Assembly (NCBI RefSeq): GCF_000315625.1
Contig: NW_005434641.1
Span: forward strand, 167,517-231,516
Source: Guillardia theta CCMP2712
Lineage: Eukaryota > Cryptophyceae > Pyrenomonadales > Geminigeraceae
Length of the DNA stretch: 64,000 nt
Direction: 5' to 3'
This document shows, piece by piece, positions 46,301 to 56,283 of the stretch. A program made the translations under genes and the position numbers. Each line of letters starts with the position of its first letter. Positions within the stretch are counted from its first letter, which is position 1. Under the pieces are notes generated by a model. That model made no database searches. It was not told the DNA's origin and saw only the letters and a list, made by a program, of their open reading frames with translations.

Positions 46301-48241
46301 CGAGAATGTTGTAGGTGCGGAGGAGGAGTCTTCGCCTTCAATTCCTCCCTCGTTCAAAAGACGGTCGACGTAAGAAAGTTGGTGTTGTAACGTGGCATGC
46401 TTGTGACCTTGCCTCAGGAATCGATCGAGGCCTCTCCAACCCTAGGTCGAGTGGTCGAGCAGGTTTCCCGCTCTCTCTCTTGGTCTTTAGGAGCTGACAT
46501 TCGAAAAGCTGCTGGCGACAGACCCTGCCAGGAGGCCGAACGCTGTTGAGCTCGCAGGTAGAAATTCTGGCATTTCCCCGGGGTCAGCGAGCCTTGCATG
46601 ATATTGACTCCATGCTAGCTATCCTCGAACCACATCCAGCAAGCGGCGCGATGCAGGTGAGGCTGAGGAATGGGGTGAACGATTCCTTTGACGAAAGTGA
46701 CCAGGACGAGGCTGAAGAATTGTGTGAGGAGTACATTTGCGCTATCTGCCAAGGACTGGTTCTGGATGCACACACTGTAAGTACATTCTTTCGCTTACTA
46801 ACACCATCATCATTCTCATTCTACTTCGCCGCAGGTCTGCGCTGATGAGCACGTGTTCTGTGGGTCTTGCCTCACGAAATGGCTTGAAAACAAGGTGAGA
46901 GCTCCTGGGCAAAGAATCTTACCCTTGTCGCCTTACTCGTGGCTTTAGAATGATTGCCCCACTTGTCGAAAGCCCGCAACTCACCCTCATCGGTACTTGA
47001 GTGTCTCGATCCCTCGCCTGCTGATTTCTCTGGCAGCCTGCGCATTATCAATAATGCGGTCGAGAAGCTGGCAGCGCGTGTGCTGGATGCTGTAAGTTGG
47101 AACGCTCGGCGGTGGCAGGTGAAACTGACGGGTGACGCTATCAGAAAGCACTGCAAGAGAGAGCCAAGAGGAGAGAGGAGGTGCTTGAGATCGACGCGTA
47201 CTTGTACACACCTGACCGTACAGCAGATTGAAGCCAACAGGATCGCCGAGAGGGAGCATGTATGGCAGCGATAGTTGCATTTAATGTGTTGCTAACTGAG
47301 GCTCCTCGATGGGTAGGAGCGGACCGAGTCTGATCGCGATGCTGGACATGGTTAAATGCCGCTTCGAAGATGTTCTGCTTTTTTACGGCCATGGCAGGCG
47401 CAATAGGTCAAGACGTTTGCACCGCATGGAAGTACATGCAGGTGGGTACGTGACGGAGGAGAAGCTTCGTTGAGATGCGGCTGGTCTGCAGGGACAAGCT
47501 CAATTCGGAGCCGGCTGCACTCTCTTCAGGTTTGCGTGCATGGCCCAGCTAATCTGTCGTGACGTTTGCCTCTCCTGCACAGGCATGCGGCGAGCGGGTT
47601 GATCGTGGAGGTCTTCCATGGGAACGGCTGGTATCGCTTCAGGAGTAGAGCAGGAGGAGAGACGAGATGGTGCAACAGGTGAAGTCACTGCGAGCATGTT
47701 GCACAACATCATGACACGTCATCAGCTGCGGAAACCTTGGAGACTCGGACTTCGGGGCTCAAGACGCGGTGGCTCAGCTGGAGAGGTAGGAGGTGACTCG
47801 CTGCAGGCCATCGGTCCTCATCCTCGTACTCCTTCCAGGGATGGAGGAGAACATGTCCCGCCCGCGGGCCTCGGGCCCCTCGACGAGACAGGATACTGGG
47901 AGTCTTCGGTACCTCGAGAGCGTTGAATGGCCCCTGTTTCTAATGGCCATTGGCAGATACAGAACGGCAAGATCGTGCTGGTCAACTCCGACGAGGAGGA
48001 ACTTTACCTGGACTCGAGCGGTGAGCTTGTCGAGTTTTCTTTCACATCACCGTGAAATGCCGCTGACTGAGATGCTCCACTAGGAACTCTGGTCTGGCTA
48101 TCTCATCCGGGCATGAACAAGGTATGTGGCGGCTGCTGGTTTCCCCTGCGTGGGCGGTCTGACTCCTTGCAGGCCATCATTGTTCGAGAAGGAACGGCGT
48201 CATCTGTTCAACGGTCAGAGGGAGAAGCCTTGACCTCCTAG
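40369..48241 (+). CDS. Phytochrome-PAS-Ser/Thr kinase-RING fusion (PEK-type photoreceptor), many short exons
   Basis: First recognisable exon after the AG at 40367-40368: VRARQLQADVLVHEQYV, like the phytochrome N-terminus. PAS: exon 40600-40644, then 40692-40734, giving NPGEIQPHGYFMLIDELNNF, then from 40788 AVSNNIEKLFGIPYKDML. GAF: NRVMVYKFHEDMHGE (41544-41592), VIAECKAADVSESWLGY, HFPATDLPQRTRD, LRDEHVRLIVD. The bilin-binding Cys is in RCHLEYLCNMQVRASL (42131-42133), followed by DQLWGLIVCHHSE. PHY: LAIPVTSDGLIILFRPEV and RWGGDPNAPAR (about 43410). A second PAS (about 44025-44230) has LIDSVKAPVLGMDNRMHIVQ. Kinase: LLGEGSFGKTYRM (45116), YAVKMEN, HRDIKPHN (about 45815), TDFGLA (about 45935), SPEK. 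RING: CAICQG ... CADEHVFCGSCL ... CPTCRKP (46738-46972), then a coiled coil and a novel C-terminus with TAG at 48239-48241. It is probably a red/far-red light-regulated kinase. The start, several exons, and whether the RING part is a separate gene remain open. Confidence 0.8.
46600..48241 (+). other. RING finger plus C-terminal module downstream of the phytochrome kinase
   Basis: The kinase C-lobe ends RRPNAVELA near 46556. Removing an intron from 46557 to about 46590 joins it in frame to ALHDIDSMLAILEPHPASG and the acidic linker DEAEELCEEY. The RING follows: exons ending 46779, 46834-46893 and from 46950. Next is the helix KALQERAKRREEQIEANRIA, joined across a 47201-47221 intron or similar. 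Later exons encode VEVFHGNGWYRFRS, LVNSDEEELYLDSS, GTLVWLSHPGMNK and AIIVREGTASS. The beta-rich repeats with Trp/Tyr suggest a small adhesion or ligand fold that I do not recognise. Listed separately because an independent promoter here would make it its own gene. Confidence 0.6.
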
Positions 48242-48289
48242 ATTCATCTGCGTGTACATGAGTTTGAAATCAATAGCGCAATTGCTCAA

Positions 48290-49060
48290 CTTGCGAAGTT
48301 CAAAAGCCGGCGGCTTATTAGGCTGCCCCCGGCCGCCGGTGCCGCGCCGAGTCCGATCCCGGCGTGTGACCGTGCCGGGCAGTCACTGTCCCCGTCACGC
48401 CGCCGATCACGGTGAGTCGGAGCCAGGCTCGGAGCAAGCTCGCTGAGCCGACTCCCGAGTCCGCGGGTCACCCACAGAGTCCGCCAGCCGCCGCTGATCG
48501 GACTTTGAACGGTACTCAGTGACTCGTGCCACGGCGAGACCGGCTAGTACCGCCCCAGTGCCGAGGGCCGCTGACCCGGGCCGGCGACCCCGGCGGCCGG
48601 GCGCCGCCGGGGCCCGGGGCTCGCCCCGACTCGCACTGCGGCAGTCACGGTGCCAGTTGGTGATCGCCGGGATCGGCTCGTCGGGATGATCGGAGCCTTT
48701 CACTGGTCTTTTTTTTACTCAAAGTTAAGTTAAAATCAGTACGAGGACAATCAGGAGAGTCTAGGAGGCTTGACCCTGACACTCAGCCTCCGTCGCACCG
48801 TGAGCGGCCAACCGGCGAGACTTCAGAGAAAAGACAGCGAGAACCAAACCCAATCCTGCCGACTGCTGTCCCCCAAACTTAACTGACTGTGATACCTTCC
48901 CTTAACTGCGCGCACTGAGGACAAGTCCCCCGCGCGGCCATGCCAGCGATGTCGCGGTGGCCGCCGCCGAAGGAATGAGACATGTTTGCCTGAGTTCCGG
49001 GCCGGGGCCGGGCCGTCCGATCAGCAGTCATGGCACGGTCGGAGGCCTGAGGCCCCCAGG
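48290..49060. other. GC-rich gene-free block with repeat copy B
   Basis: GC-rich noncoding sequence immediately 3' of the phytochrome gene, with GCCGCCGG, GGCGCCGCCGGGGCC and GTCACTG words. It contains copy B of the dispersed repeat (48714-48916, inverted). Confidence 0.45.
48714..48916 (-). repeat. Dispersed ~200 bp repeat, copy B (inverted)
   Basis: The reverse complement reads TGCGCGCAGTTAAGGGAAGG, then GGGGACAGCAGTCGGCAGGA, GGTTTGGTTCTCGCTGTCTT, GTCAGGGTCAAGCCTCCTAG and GATTTTAACTTAACTTT. This is collinear with 37112-37315. The copies differ by scattered substitutions and small indels, so the duplication is not recent. Confidence 0.8.
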
Positions 49061-49069
49061 TTGTAGCTC

Positions 49070-50530
49070 CGGTTTTGGACCTTGAGCTACGTTTGATGAC
49101 CCCTGCAACACCCCCACCCCCCATTTTAAGCCCCCCAATTTCCTCACTACCCCAGTGATTTGAATGCCCTCTCTACCCCCTCAAGGAGGACACATTTTCT
49201 TGACCCCCCTTTTATCTATCACAAACACCCGTATCTTGACCACCTACCCATGTTTCTAACTCATTTTCGCTGCACCCACCCCAGTGCATTTCATCACTAC
49301 CCGCGGTTTTCCTATCCTCCACGTGCGCGAAGTGGCCCCTAGACCCACCCCCTACCCCTTCATTCTCCCCCTCCTCACCCCCAATCCTCAAGATAACTAC
49401 CCCACCAATCGTTGAGAAATACCCCCTACCCTTCATTTGACTACATCGCTCGGTGAGGAAACATCTCATCAAAGAAAACTACCCTACCCCCATCACCCCA
49501 CCCCCACCCCCATCTATAGATCAACTTACCCCGATCTTCGCGTCAGCCAAAGGATTGTGATGGTAGGGTGGGTAATCCTTGGGGTTGGTAAATTACCGGT
49601 GCATTGATAAGATTTTTTATGGGTACTCGCGAATCAACAGGGGTAGGGGTACCCCCTCTTTCGTAATCCTTTTGCACACTAGCATCTTTAGCATGCTGGA
49701 CCTCGACCTGTACCCCACCCCTCAAAACCTACCACCCCCTGAGTTCGAACCAAGGTGTTCACCCCTACCCAACCATTTGTTCCCCAGCCACATAACCCCA
49801 CCTATTCAAATCAATGGCCTCCTCCAGGTCTCTAGGAAGGTCTTATCTCTAGGTCACTACCCCTCCAATTCAATATCGTCTTGAAGCCACCCTACCTGCT
49901 ATTGGTGCTATTTCCTTACTACACCAGCCAACCACCCCTATCTCTCACCGCCCTGTTTGATGCTAACCCCTACCCCCCTACTATCCCCTATATGTCTGCA
50001 CGCGATCAGGCGAGCTTCACACGACGCTCTTGGAGAAGGATTTATTATACCTATAGCAACAAGAATCTTCGAATGAATCACTAAGATATTCTATCAATGA
50101 CCTCACCTTTGACCTCTCTCCCTCCATTACACCTTCTTTTTGCCAAGGGGCTGCTACTTGGATTCTACCCCAAGATTGTGGAGATCGAAAATCTTGTAAT
50201 GTGGGTGGGGTTCAGTGATCCGTAACAGGGGTACGAAATTAGGGGGTAGGGGGTGTGATATGGAAGAATGTCTTATGAAAGAGGTGGGTACAAATGTGAT
50301 AAATGTACGGTAGGGGTAGGCAAGATTGAATTTCTGTGTGGGGTGTATGGCGAGGACGGTGTTCGCCTTCCTTCTGAGGTAGGGTCGTAGAACCGAGGGG
50401 TCCGAGTGACTGGCTTGTAAAGGTGACTACAATCTGGGGGTGGGTGATGTTGAGGTTGGTACCCCCTGGGGAAGATGGGGGGTAGAATGAGGAAATCTGT
50501 GGGTAGGAAGAAACCCCACCCCCCTTTTTA
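49070..50530. other. C-rich then G-rich strand-asymmetric tract
   Basis: From 49070 to about 49990 the plus strand is dominated by CCCCACCCC, CTACCCC and ACCCCCT words. From about 50200 to 50530 it is dominated by GGGGTAGG and GGGTGGG words. Not a telomere repeat, because unit and spacing are irregular. No coding frame is supported. It resembles the complement of the tract at 38.85-39.56 kb. Confidence 0.55.
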
Positions 50531-50570
50531 AAGGGTCGACCTCGTGCCTGAATCACACCAATCCATCGCT

Positions 50571-51525
50571 ATGTCCATGCCGAAGATTCTCCCAGCAGCT
50601 GCCCGCGCCCTTACCAGGCATGGTTTCTTTCTCCTCCTCAGTCACCCAAGCATGTGCTTTCCAATCTTATGTCTTTTGACCTTGTTTCCCTCTTTATCTA
50701 CGTTCTGATGGCCTGTATCGCTCCTTGCCTCGTGTCTGAAGTACTTCATTGGTGTTTTTGCTTCATCCTATCGGCTCCTTATTGCTGGTCCGATTTCATC
50801 ATCATTCTTGACACTGCTGTTGAAATTCTCGAAGACACACAAACTTCCCTAATTTTCCTTGAACCTTCCTTCGAAAAGCAATCTTTTGACCTGTGATGCT
50901 GCGCTTGCCTGTTCAGTTGTTCCCCCGTGCTCATGATTCATGTGGTCTTATTGTTATTATTCTGCAACTTCTCTTCTGAAATAATTCATCGCTTTGTCTC
51001 GATGATCATGATGCACTTCTATATGCTCACATCGGATCCTTGCAAGAAGTCGCCTCACGTACTGACTGTTTAATTCCTTCAGGTCTGGAGCCAACACCAC
51101 CGCGCAGAAGCGCTTCATGTCTGCCACTGCTGCCGAGAGCAGCTCCATGAAGGACTACTTCTTCTCCACCTGGGTCAAGCCTGATGTGAGCGTTGAAGAG
51201 CTGCTGCAGAACGTCGACTCATTGCCTCCATCAGGTGTACCCCATTGTCTTCATTTGCGGTCTCGCCACCACCTTCTGCGGCATCACCATCTCCAAGCGC
51301 TTTGGTATGCACGAGAACGTCACCTGGTCCAAGAAGGCAAGGAACCAGGGCGTTGCCCAACAGTATGCTCACAAGTACCCTGGGTAAGTCGAAAAGCTCT
51401 GTTGACGCATGTGCTGTTGCTGCCATCTCCGCTTTCATCCTACTCTTCTCCTGAGTCAGCATCTGCCTTTTCTGATTTTAATTCTCAGAACTGAAAGCGC
51501 TGTCGTCGCTGGAATCCAGAAGTAA
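50571..51525 (+). CDS. Small B12D/NDUFA4 (MLRQ)-like mitochondrial membrane protein
   Basis: Clear exons: 51083-51186 (SGANTTAQKRFMSATAAESS...FSTWVKPD), an exon from about 51235 (VYPIVFICGLATTFCGITIS, then ENVTWSKKARNQG) to about 51383, and a final exon from 51488 ending ESAVVAGIQK, TAA 51523-51525. One hydrophobic helix followed by a short N/D-V-x-W-x-K-x-x-R stretch matches the pattern of the NADH dehydrogenase MLRQ/B12D family associated with respiratory complexes. A proposed first exon at 50571 (MSMPKILPAARALTRHG) looks like a mitochondrial presequence. Its simple junction to 51083 is out of phase, however, so a further small exon or another start must exist. The ATG at 51117 is the fallback. 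Confidence 0.6.
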
Positions 51526-51599
51526 ATTAGATCCGTCAGTTAATCACGTACTTTGGGAGATTCGATTCTCTTCGATTGTTCAATAGGCATGTCAGTAAA

Positions 51600-51970
51600 C
51601 ATAGTGATAAATTAGACCGGCCCGTGACGTTCAACCCGGCGTCAATGCGATGGGGGAGCTGAGTTGCTTGAAAGGGTCGTAGCGGTAAGAACAAAGATCT
51701 GCCGCCGAGATCACGATCAAGATTATTGACAGGCTCGGTCCGATGACTCAGTGGCACGGTGACCGTGCGGTCAAGTTGCCGCTCACTCGGTCCCCTAGCC
51801 TGTAGTAGTACGCCGTAGCTACCGTACCCGGAGCGACGCACGGGCTGTGACGGCGAAGAAGTCAGTGAACTTCGGACCGTCCGCTGCTCCGAGGCTCGCA
51901 GCGGGCCCGGCGCTGTCGGAGGGCCTGTGACCGTACTCCCGGTACGGTCCCGGCGTAGAGGTAAATTCCA
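51600..51970. other. GC-rich gene-free block
   Basis: A short member of the recurring GC-rich block class, with TAGTAGTACGCCGTAGCTAC-like and GTACGGT-like words also seen near 6.72-6.76 kb. It ends about 40 bases before the SDR start codon, so it probably contains that promoter. Confidence 0.35.
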
Positions 51971-52010
51971 AGCTTGCCTCAGGTATCAACTGTGAGGAAC
52001 TTTTTAGGAG

Positions 52011-52829
52011 ATGGTGCGAGCGGTGGTAGTTGGTGGAAGCTCGGGGATGGGCAGCGCGTTCGCTAGGCATGCAGTCAGGCAAGGGGGAGAAGTGATCATC
52101 TGCTCCAGGTCCCAAGAGAAGCTGGACAAGGCAGCAGATGCTATAGCGAGTGCGGGAGGTGAGGGGGCAAGAGAGAGGGTCAGGACCAAGGTGCTCGACA
52201 ACACAAACGAAGAGGAAGTGAAGAAGTTCTTTGAAGAGCTCCCTCCATCGTCCTTCGACGCTCTCGTTGTAACCGCGCTCGGGAGAGCTGCCCATGGCTC
52301 GTTCCTCCAGCTCGAGACCTCCAAGGCGAGGGAAGTGATGGAAGGTAAGCTTTGGGGGCCATGGTATTGCGCCAAGTACGGTGCCCCGAAGATGGCAGCG
52401 GGGGGTGCCATCGTCTTCGTAAGTGGAGTGCTCAACAGACGTCCAGGGCTCAACTGTTCTCCTCTCGGTGCTGCTAACGGTGCGGTAGAGGCCCTAACAC
52501 GGTCTCTCGCACTCGAGCTAGGTCCCCAACTCAGGGTGAACTGCCTTTCCCCTGGTTTCGTTGACACGGAGAGGTTTGATCACATGGAAGCAGAAAAGAA
52601 GACGCAGATGATGGACGCTACTGCTGCATCCCTGCCGCTCAAGTGCGTGGGGGATCCGGACGTGATCGGGGAGGCGTTGTACTTTCTGGCTACCAACAAG
52701 TTCACGACTGGGGTGGTGCTGGATGTAGATGGCGGGCATCAGATCCGTCAGTACGCTCTCCCCAACGATGTGTACCACTCTCTGCGGGCGAGCGGGACGT
52801 TGCCAGCCATCTTCCAACTCCAGCCGTGA
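52011..52829 (+). CDS. Short-chain dehydrogenase/reductase-like protein lacking the YxxxK pair
   Basis: An intronless gene of 272 residues with a Rossmann fold. The dinucleotide-binding motif GGSSGMG is at 8-14, the strand-end ICSRSQEKL suits NADP(H), and there is the helix/strand pattern ALVVTALGRAAHGSF. Residues around the active site read VFVSGVLNRRPGLNCSPLGA, with the Ser present, but the expected Tyr-x-x-x-Lys is replaced by Cys/Ser...Ala-Asn-Gly. The Pro-Gly motif NCLSPGFVDTERF and the C-terminal DVDGGHQIRQY are typical. Similar divergent SDRs occur in bacteria, so bacterial origin is possible and the lack of introns is consistent. The catalytic role is uncertain. Confidence 0.85.
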   Translation: MVRAVVVGGSSGMGSAFARHAVRQGGEVIICSRSQEKLDKAADAIASAGGEGARERVRTKVLDNTNEEEVKKFFEELPPSSFDALVVTALGRAAHGSFLQLETSKAREVMEGKLWGPWYCAKYGAPKMAAGGAIVFVSGVLNRRPGLNCSPLGAANGAVEALTRSLALELGPQLRVNCLSPGFVDTERFDHMEAEKKTQMMDATAASLPLKCVGDPDVIGEALYFLATNKFTTGVVLDVDGGHQIRQYALPNDVYHSLRASGTLPAIFQLQP

Positions 52830-54517
52830 GGGGATGTAGCACAGACCTGCTGGTTCTCGTACATTGAGATCGAGACTCGAACAGGCTAAGATAGCTGTCG
52901 GTTGTCTATTAGAGCAGGAGGGGTGTAGATAATCCCTCCATTTCCCATTATATTTCCCTTTGTCTCCCTTTGCTGTCTCAGAAATGAATTCGATTCTGTG
53001 AGCAAGAACATCAGCTGGAGAGAGTGGATCACGAGCTAGCTGTTTTCTCACCCATGCATGCATGTACTCGCTGTTGTCCGCTGCAGTGGCATGTTGCAGC
53101 CCGATCATCGCATTCCTTGCGTTCCTCTGGATCTCCATATTGGCCTAGAAGGCTTGTGAACGTAACCTCGTCAAGAACAAGATTGGCAAGACCTCGTTCT
53201 GAGCGTCAGAGTCGATGGCGATTGCATGCTTCTTGAATTGCTTCACGAAAGCCCTCTGGTCATAAGATTTCATTTTACGGGCCTTTTCCCTGCCCGGTCC
53301 AAGATCAGCAAGAACGAGCAGGAGCAGCAAAAGGGTACTCGTCGTGTCGCTGGTCGCGATATGCAGAGGCGAGGAGTTTGAGCGCCTTCGGGTTCAACTT
53401 GCGATGAAGAACATTCTGAGATAAGAGTGAGGGAGAAACTCTCAGGGTAACAAGAGAAGCAGAAGCTCTGTCATACCTTCTCGTGTTGGACATGGGCCGT
53501 CACCTTCGGCTCTGCTACTACGCGCGCTACTGGATGCGCTGCCTGCAGGACCAGACTCATCAGCGCAGGAGCAGTAGAAGCAACGGGAAGACACTTCACC
53601 TGCTTCACGTGCATCTGTTTGGCCTGAGCCTCACGCGCCTTCTTGGCTGCTTCAGCCTTCTCTTCCTCCCGTCGCAGCTCGGCCTCCTTGGCCTGCTTCT
53701 CAGCACGAGCATCCTGAGAGCTTTCAGACGGCTCCAGCACGGACCACTATCTCCACCTTTGCATGCTCGGATGAGATCTCGTTGCGCGCGATGGCCAGCA
53801 GCTTCTTGTCGTCTGCACTCAGAGTACCTTCCTTGTGCACCACCCTGAGCTTGAACCTGCAAACGTGGTGAGCTGATCAAACCAGAGAGAAGGGGAGGAT
53901 ACGGTGCTGGCAGCTGTTTTGCTGTTGATCTTGAATGCGAGTGAGCCTTGAGCACAGCATCTCGAGCTCTCTTAGCTGCCAGCGCCTTCTCGTCCTAGCG
54001 TTTCATCAAAGCAGGCAACACTGAACGAGTTAGAGACCTTCTTCTTCGCGTCCAGTCCATCCTTCATCTCTTTCAACTCCTCATTATGTGCAGTCTTCAA
54101 CAACTGAATATCCTTCTCGCTCAGATCCATCGCGTTGTCGCTCGACCTATGATTGTCCGAAAGAAAGCCTCCCCATGTGCCTTTGCCTCTGTACAAAAGC
54201 GAAGATGGAGAAGCATGCAAGGTAGCGATGGCGACCACTGCGGCTATTGCTGCTCAAAAAGACACCAATGATCAGCAAACCAACAAGCAGCTCAAAGACG
54301 TCATGCACTCATCTCATCACTGCTCCACGAACTTTTGCAAAGCATCCAACTCATGTCAACCCTCTCGACAGTTGTTCTCACACCATCGACATCAAACAAC
54401 CCAACACAGCACGTGACTTTCACATCTCGTTCATGTGCTTCAGCATATCTGCTTACCCAATGTGGCAAAGGCCGCCATGCCGCCAGCCGCCAGCCTGCGT
54501 TTGGCTGCAAGTGCCAT
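52830..54517 (-). CDS. Secreted or organelle-targeted coiled-coil protein, multi-exon
   Basis: The ATG at 54517 starts MALAAKRRLAAGGMAAFATL. After an intron it continues VVAIATLHASPSSLLYRGKG, which together look like a signal peptide or anchor. It then reads SEKDIQLLKTAHNEELKEMK, DEKALAAKRARDAVLK, FKLRVVHKEGTLSADDKKLL (about 53855-53790), KQAKEAELRREEEKAEAAKK (about 53715), NVLHRKLNPKALKLLASAYR (about 53412), KMKSYDQRAFVKQFKKHA (about 53270) and NMEIQRNARNAMIGLQH to FISETAK (53138-52990). Lys/Glu/Ala-rich helices dominate. I do not recognise the family. The last frame stays open antisense to the SDR gene down to 52518, so the true stop or a missed last intron lies near 52830-52990. The end given is approximate. 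Confidence 0.55.
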
Positions 54518-54660
54518 AGCGCGTCTCTTCGTTAGGGAAAAGAAACGGCAGCAATTGTATCTTGGAAACGGATATGACGGTTGAAACGGCCGCAACGTCA
54601 AATGATTACTGTTTTAGTCATTTTCGGTCGCCCGGGGATGCCGAGTCGCCCGACTCCGTG

Positions 54661-54689
54661 CAGGCAGGCAGGCAGGCAGGCAGGCAGGA

Positions 54690-54747
<58 letters not shown>
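54661..54747 (+). repeat. GGCA tetranucleotide microsatellite
   Basis: About 21 units of CAGG/GGCA with one A substitution, lying between the start of the minus-strand coiled-coil gene and the ankyrin gene. No coding inference is made. Confidence 0.95.
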
Positions 54748-55024
54748 CTTGCTGGCACTGGCAGGCTCAGGAGGACTCCGTTATGATCCGTCTCACTGCT
54801 CTCAGGCAAACATGATAGCAGAGACAGCACCGCAATGCGTGTGAAGAGAGAGGGAGAGGGGGAGCTGATTGTTATACGTTGGCAGCATCTCATGGGAACG
54901 GAAGCAAGAAGATCGGAAGGGGTCAAAACCTGATGTTCAGATGAACACTGAGCCTCTCGACGGGAGTGAACTGACTTGCCGCTGTGTCCTCACCATGCTC
55001 GTTCGGTTGTTCTGAGGTGAGGTG

Positions 55025-55832
55025 ATGGGAAACATTAACTGCACCTTCCAAGATCGGACATGCTTCCCGTGGACGGACGAGAATCAGATGAAATTACGGA
55101 GACGGCAGGAGGAGAAGGAGCGAGGGAAGGAAGTCGACGTCAACACCTGGAGATACTCTTGGATGAGCAAGAACGCACTGGCAAACAAGCTCTACAGCTA
55201 CTGCGAGCATGACCACGGTAAAGTTCCCCCTCTTGACCCTCCTCCTCAACTTTCTCCTCCAACACCAACACCTCCTCCTCCACTACTCATCTTCGTTCCT
55301 CTTCCCCCAATGCCTCCTCTTCTCGCAACACCTCTTTCCCCTGCTCCCCTCATCAACCGTGCATCCTGCTTACTCTAGTTCAGCGGATGGCATCAACAAT
55401 CTTTGTGTTGAGCACGGAGCCGTCAAGTACATCAACTTCCTCAACCAGGAGGGCGTCGCTCCCCTGCATGTGGCGTGCTTGCATGGATCTAAGAACGCCG
55501 TGCTCGTCCTACTCGCGCATGGCGCCGACGCGAGCCTCAAGACGGCAGGAGGCGCGTCCCCACTACAGATCGCGCGGGAGGCGAACCAGCCGGAGGTTGC
55601 CGACATCCTGTCACGGGTGAGTCTCTCTGCGGAAGACGAGGAGGTGACACTGTCTCAGCGCGTCTCCTCCTTCTCGTCGTTGCGGCTGCCCAGCGCCAGG
55701 AGCAGACTAGATAGCCTAGACAGCTCGAGCATCCGGTCCGGCTTCCTCGTGAGGTCACCAGGAGCAGGAGGCGACGGAAGTTGGCCGACCAGCGCGAGAC
55801 AAGGAAACCGCGAGGGCGAGTCGATGGGGTAG
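55025..55832 (+). CDS. Ankyrin-repeat protein with N-myristoylation/palmitoylation motif
   Basis: ATG 55025 begins MGNINC. Gly2 with a small/polar context and Cys6 form a typical N-myristoyl plus palmitoyl signal for membrane attachment. Exon 1 encodes a basic helix and ends CEHDH at a GTAAAG donor near 55217. The intron is C/T-rich and ends in CTCTAG at 55378. Exon 2 encodes GAVKYINFLNQEGVAPLHVA, CLHGSKNAVLVLLAHGADAS and GGASPLQIAREANQPEVADI, about two and a half ankyrin repeats. A Ser-rich tail (SSFSSLRLPSARSRLDSLDS) follows, ending at TAG 55830-55832. Likely a membrane-tethered adaptor; the partner is unknown. Confidence 0.75.
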
Positions 55833-56283
55833 ACAGATATCATGTGCAGGGGGAAGGGCAAGGAAGGGGAGAAGGGGAGCAGGAGGAGTGAGGAAATGAA
55901 GTGAGCAAGAGGAAAAGGGGAGTAGGAAAGGAGGGAACAGGAGGGATGGAGAGAGGTTAGCGAGGTTTCACCGTTTACTGTACATGAATTGGTGAATGAG
56001 AGAAGAACATCAGCGAGAGATTCATGACGAGGAGATCTGCTTATTCCTCCCTCCCTGTATGCTGCTCAACAAAATCAGACCCATTCACCTTCCTCAACCC
56101 TCCCCTTGTCCCTCTATCCTGCTCCCACCCTCTCCATCCCCCTCGTCTGCTCTCTCACGCCCTCCGGGTCTCGCTGTTCTCCCTCTCCTCCTCGCTCCCA
56201 ACCTGAGGTTGTCCATGTTTGCAAGCTCCGCGGCAGGGTTCTGCAAGCGCCATCGTCAGATCCGCCTCATTGCTCTCCACCTC

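Noticed and set aside
49070-50530. Internal telomere repeat array
   Set aside because: The C/G-rich words vary in length and spacing and are not head-to-tail copies of a telomere unit.
52518-52990. Continuation of the minus-strand coiled-coil frame through the SDR gene
   Set aside because: The extension is exactly antisense to conserved SDR codons; more likely a missed last intron or stop than a true overlap.
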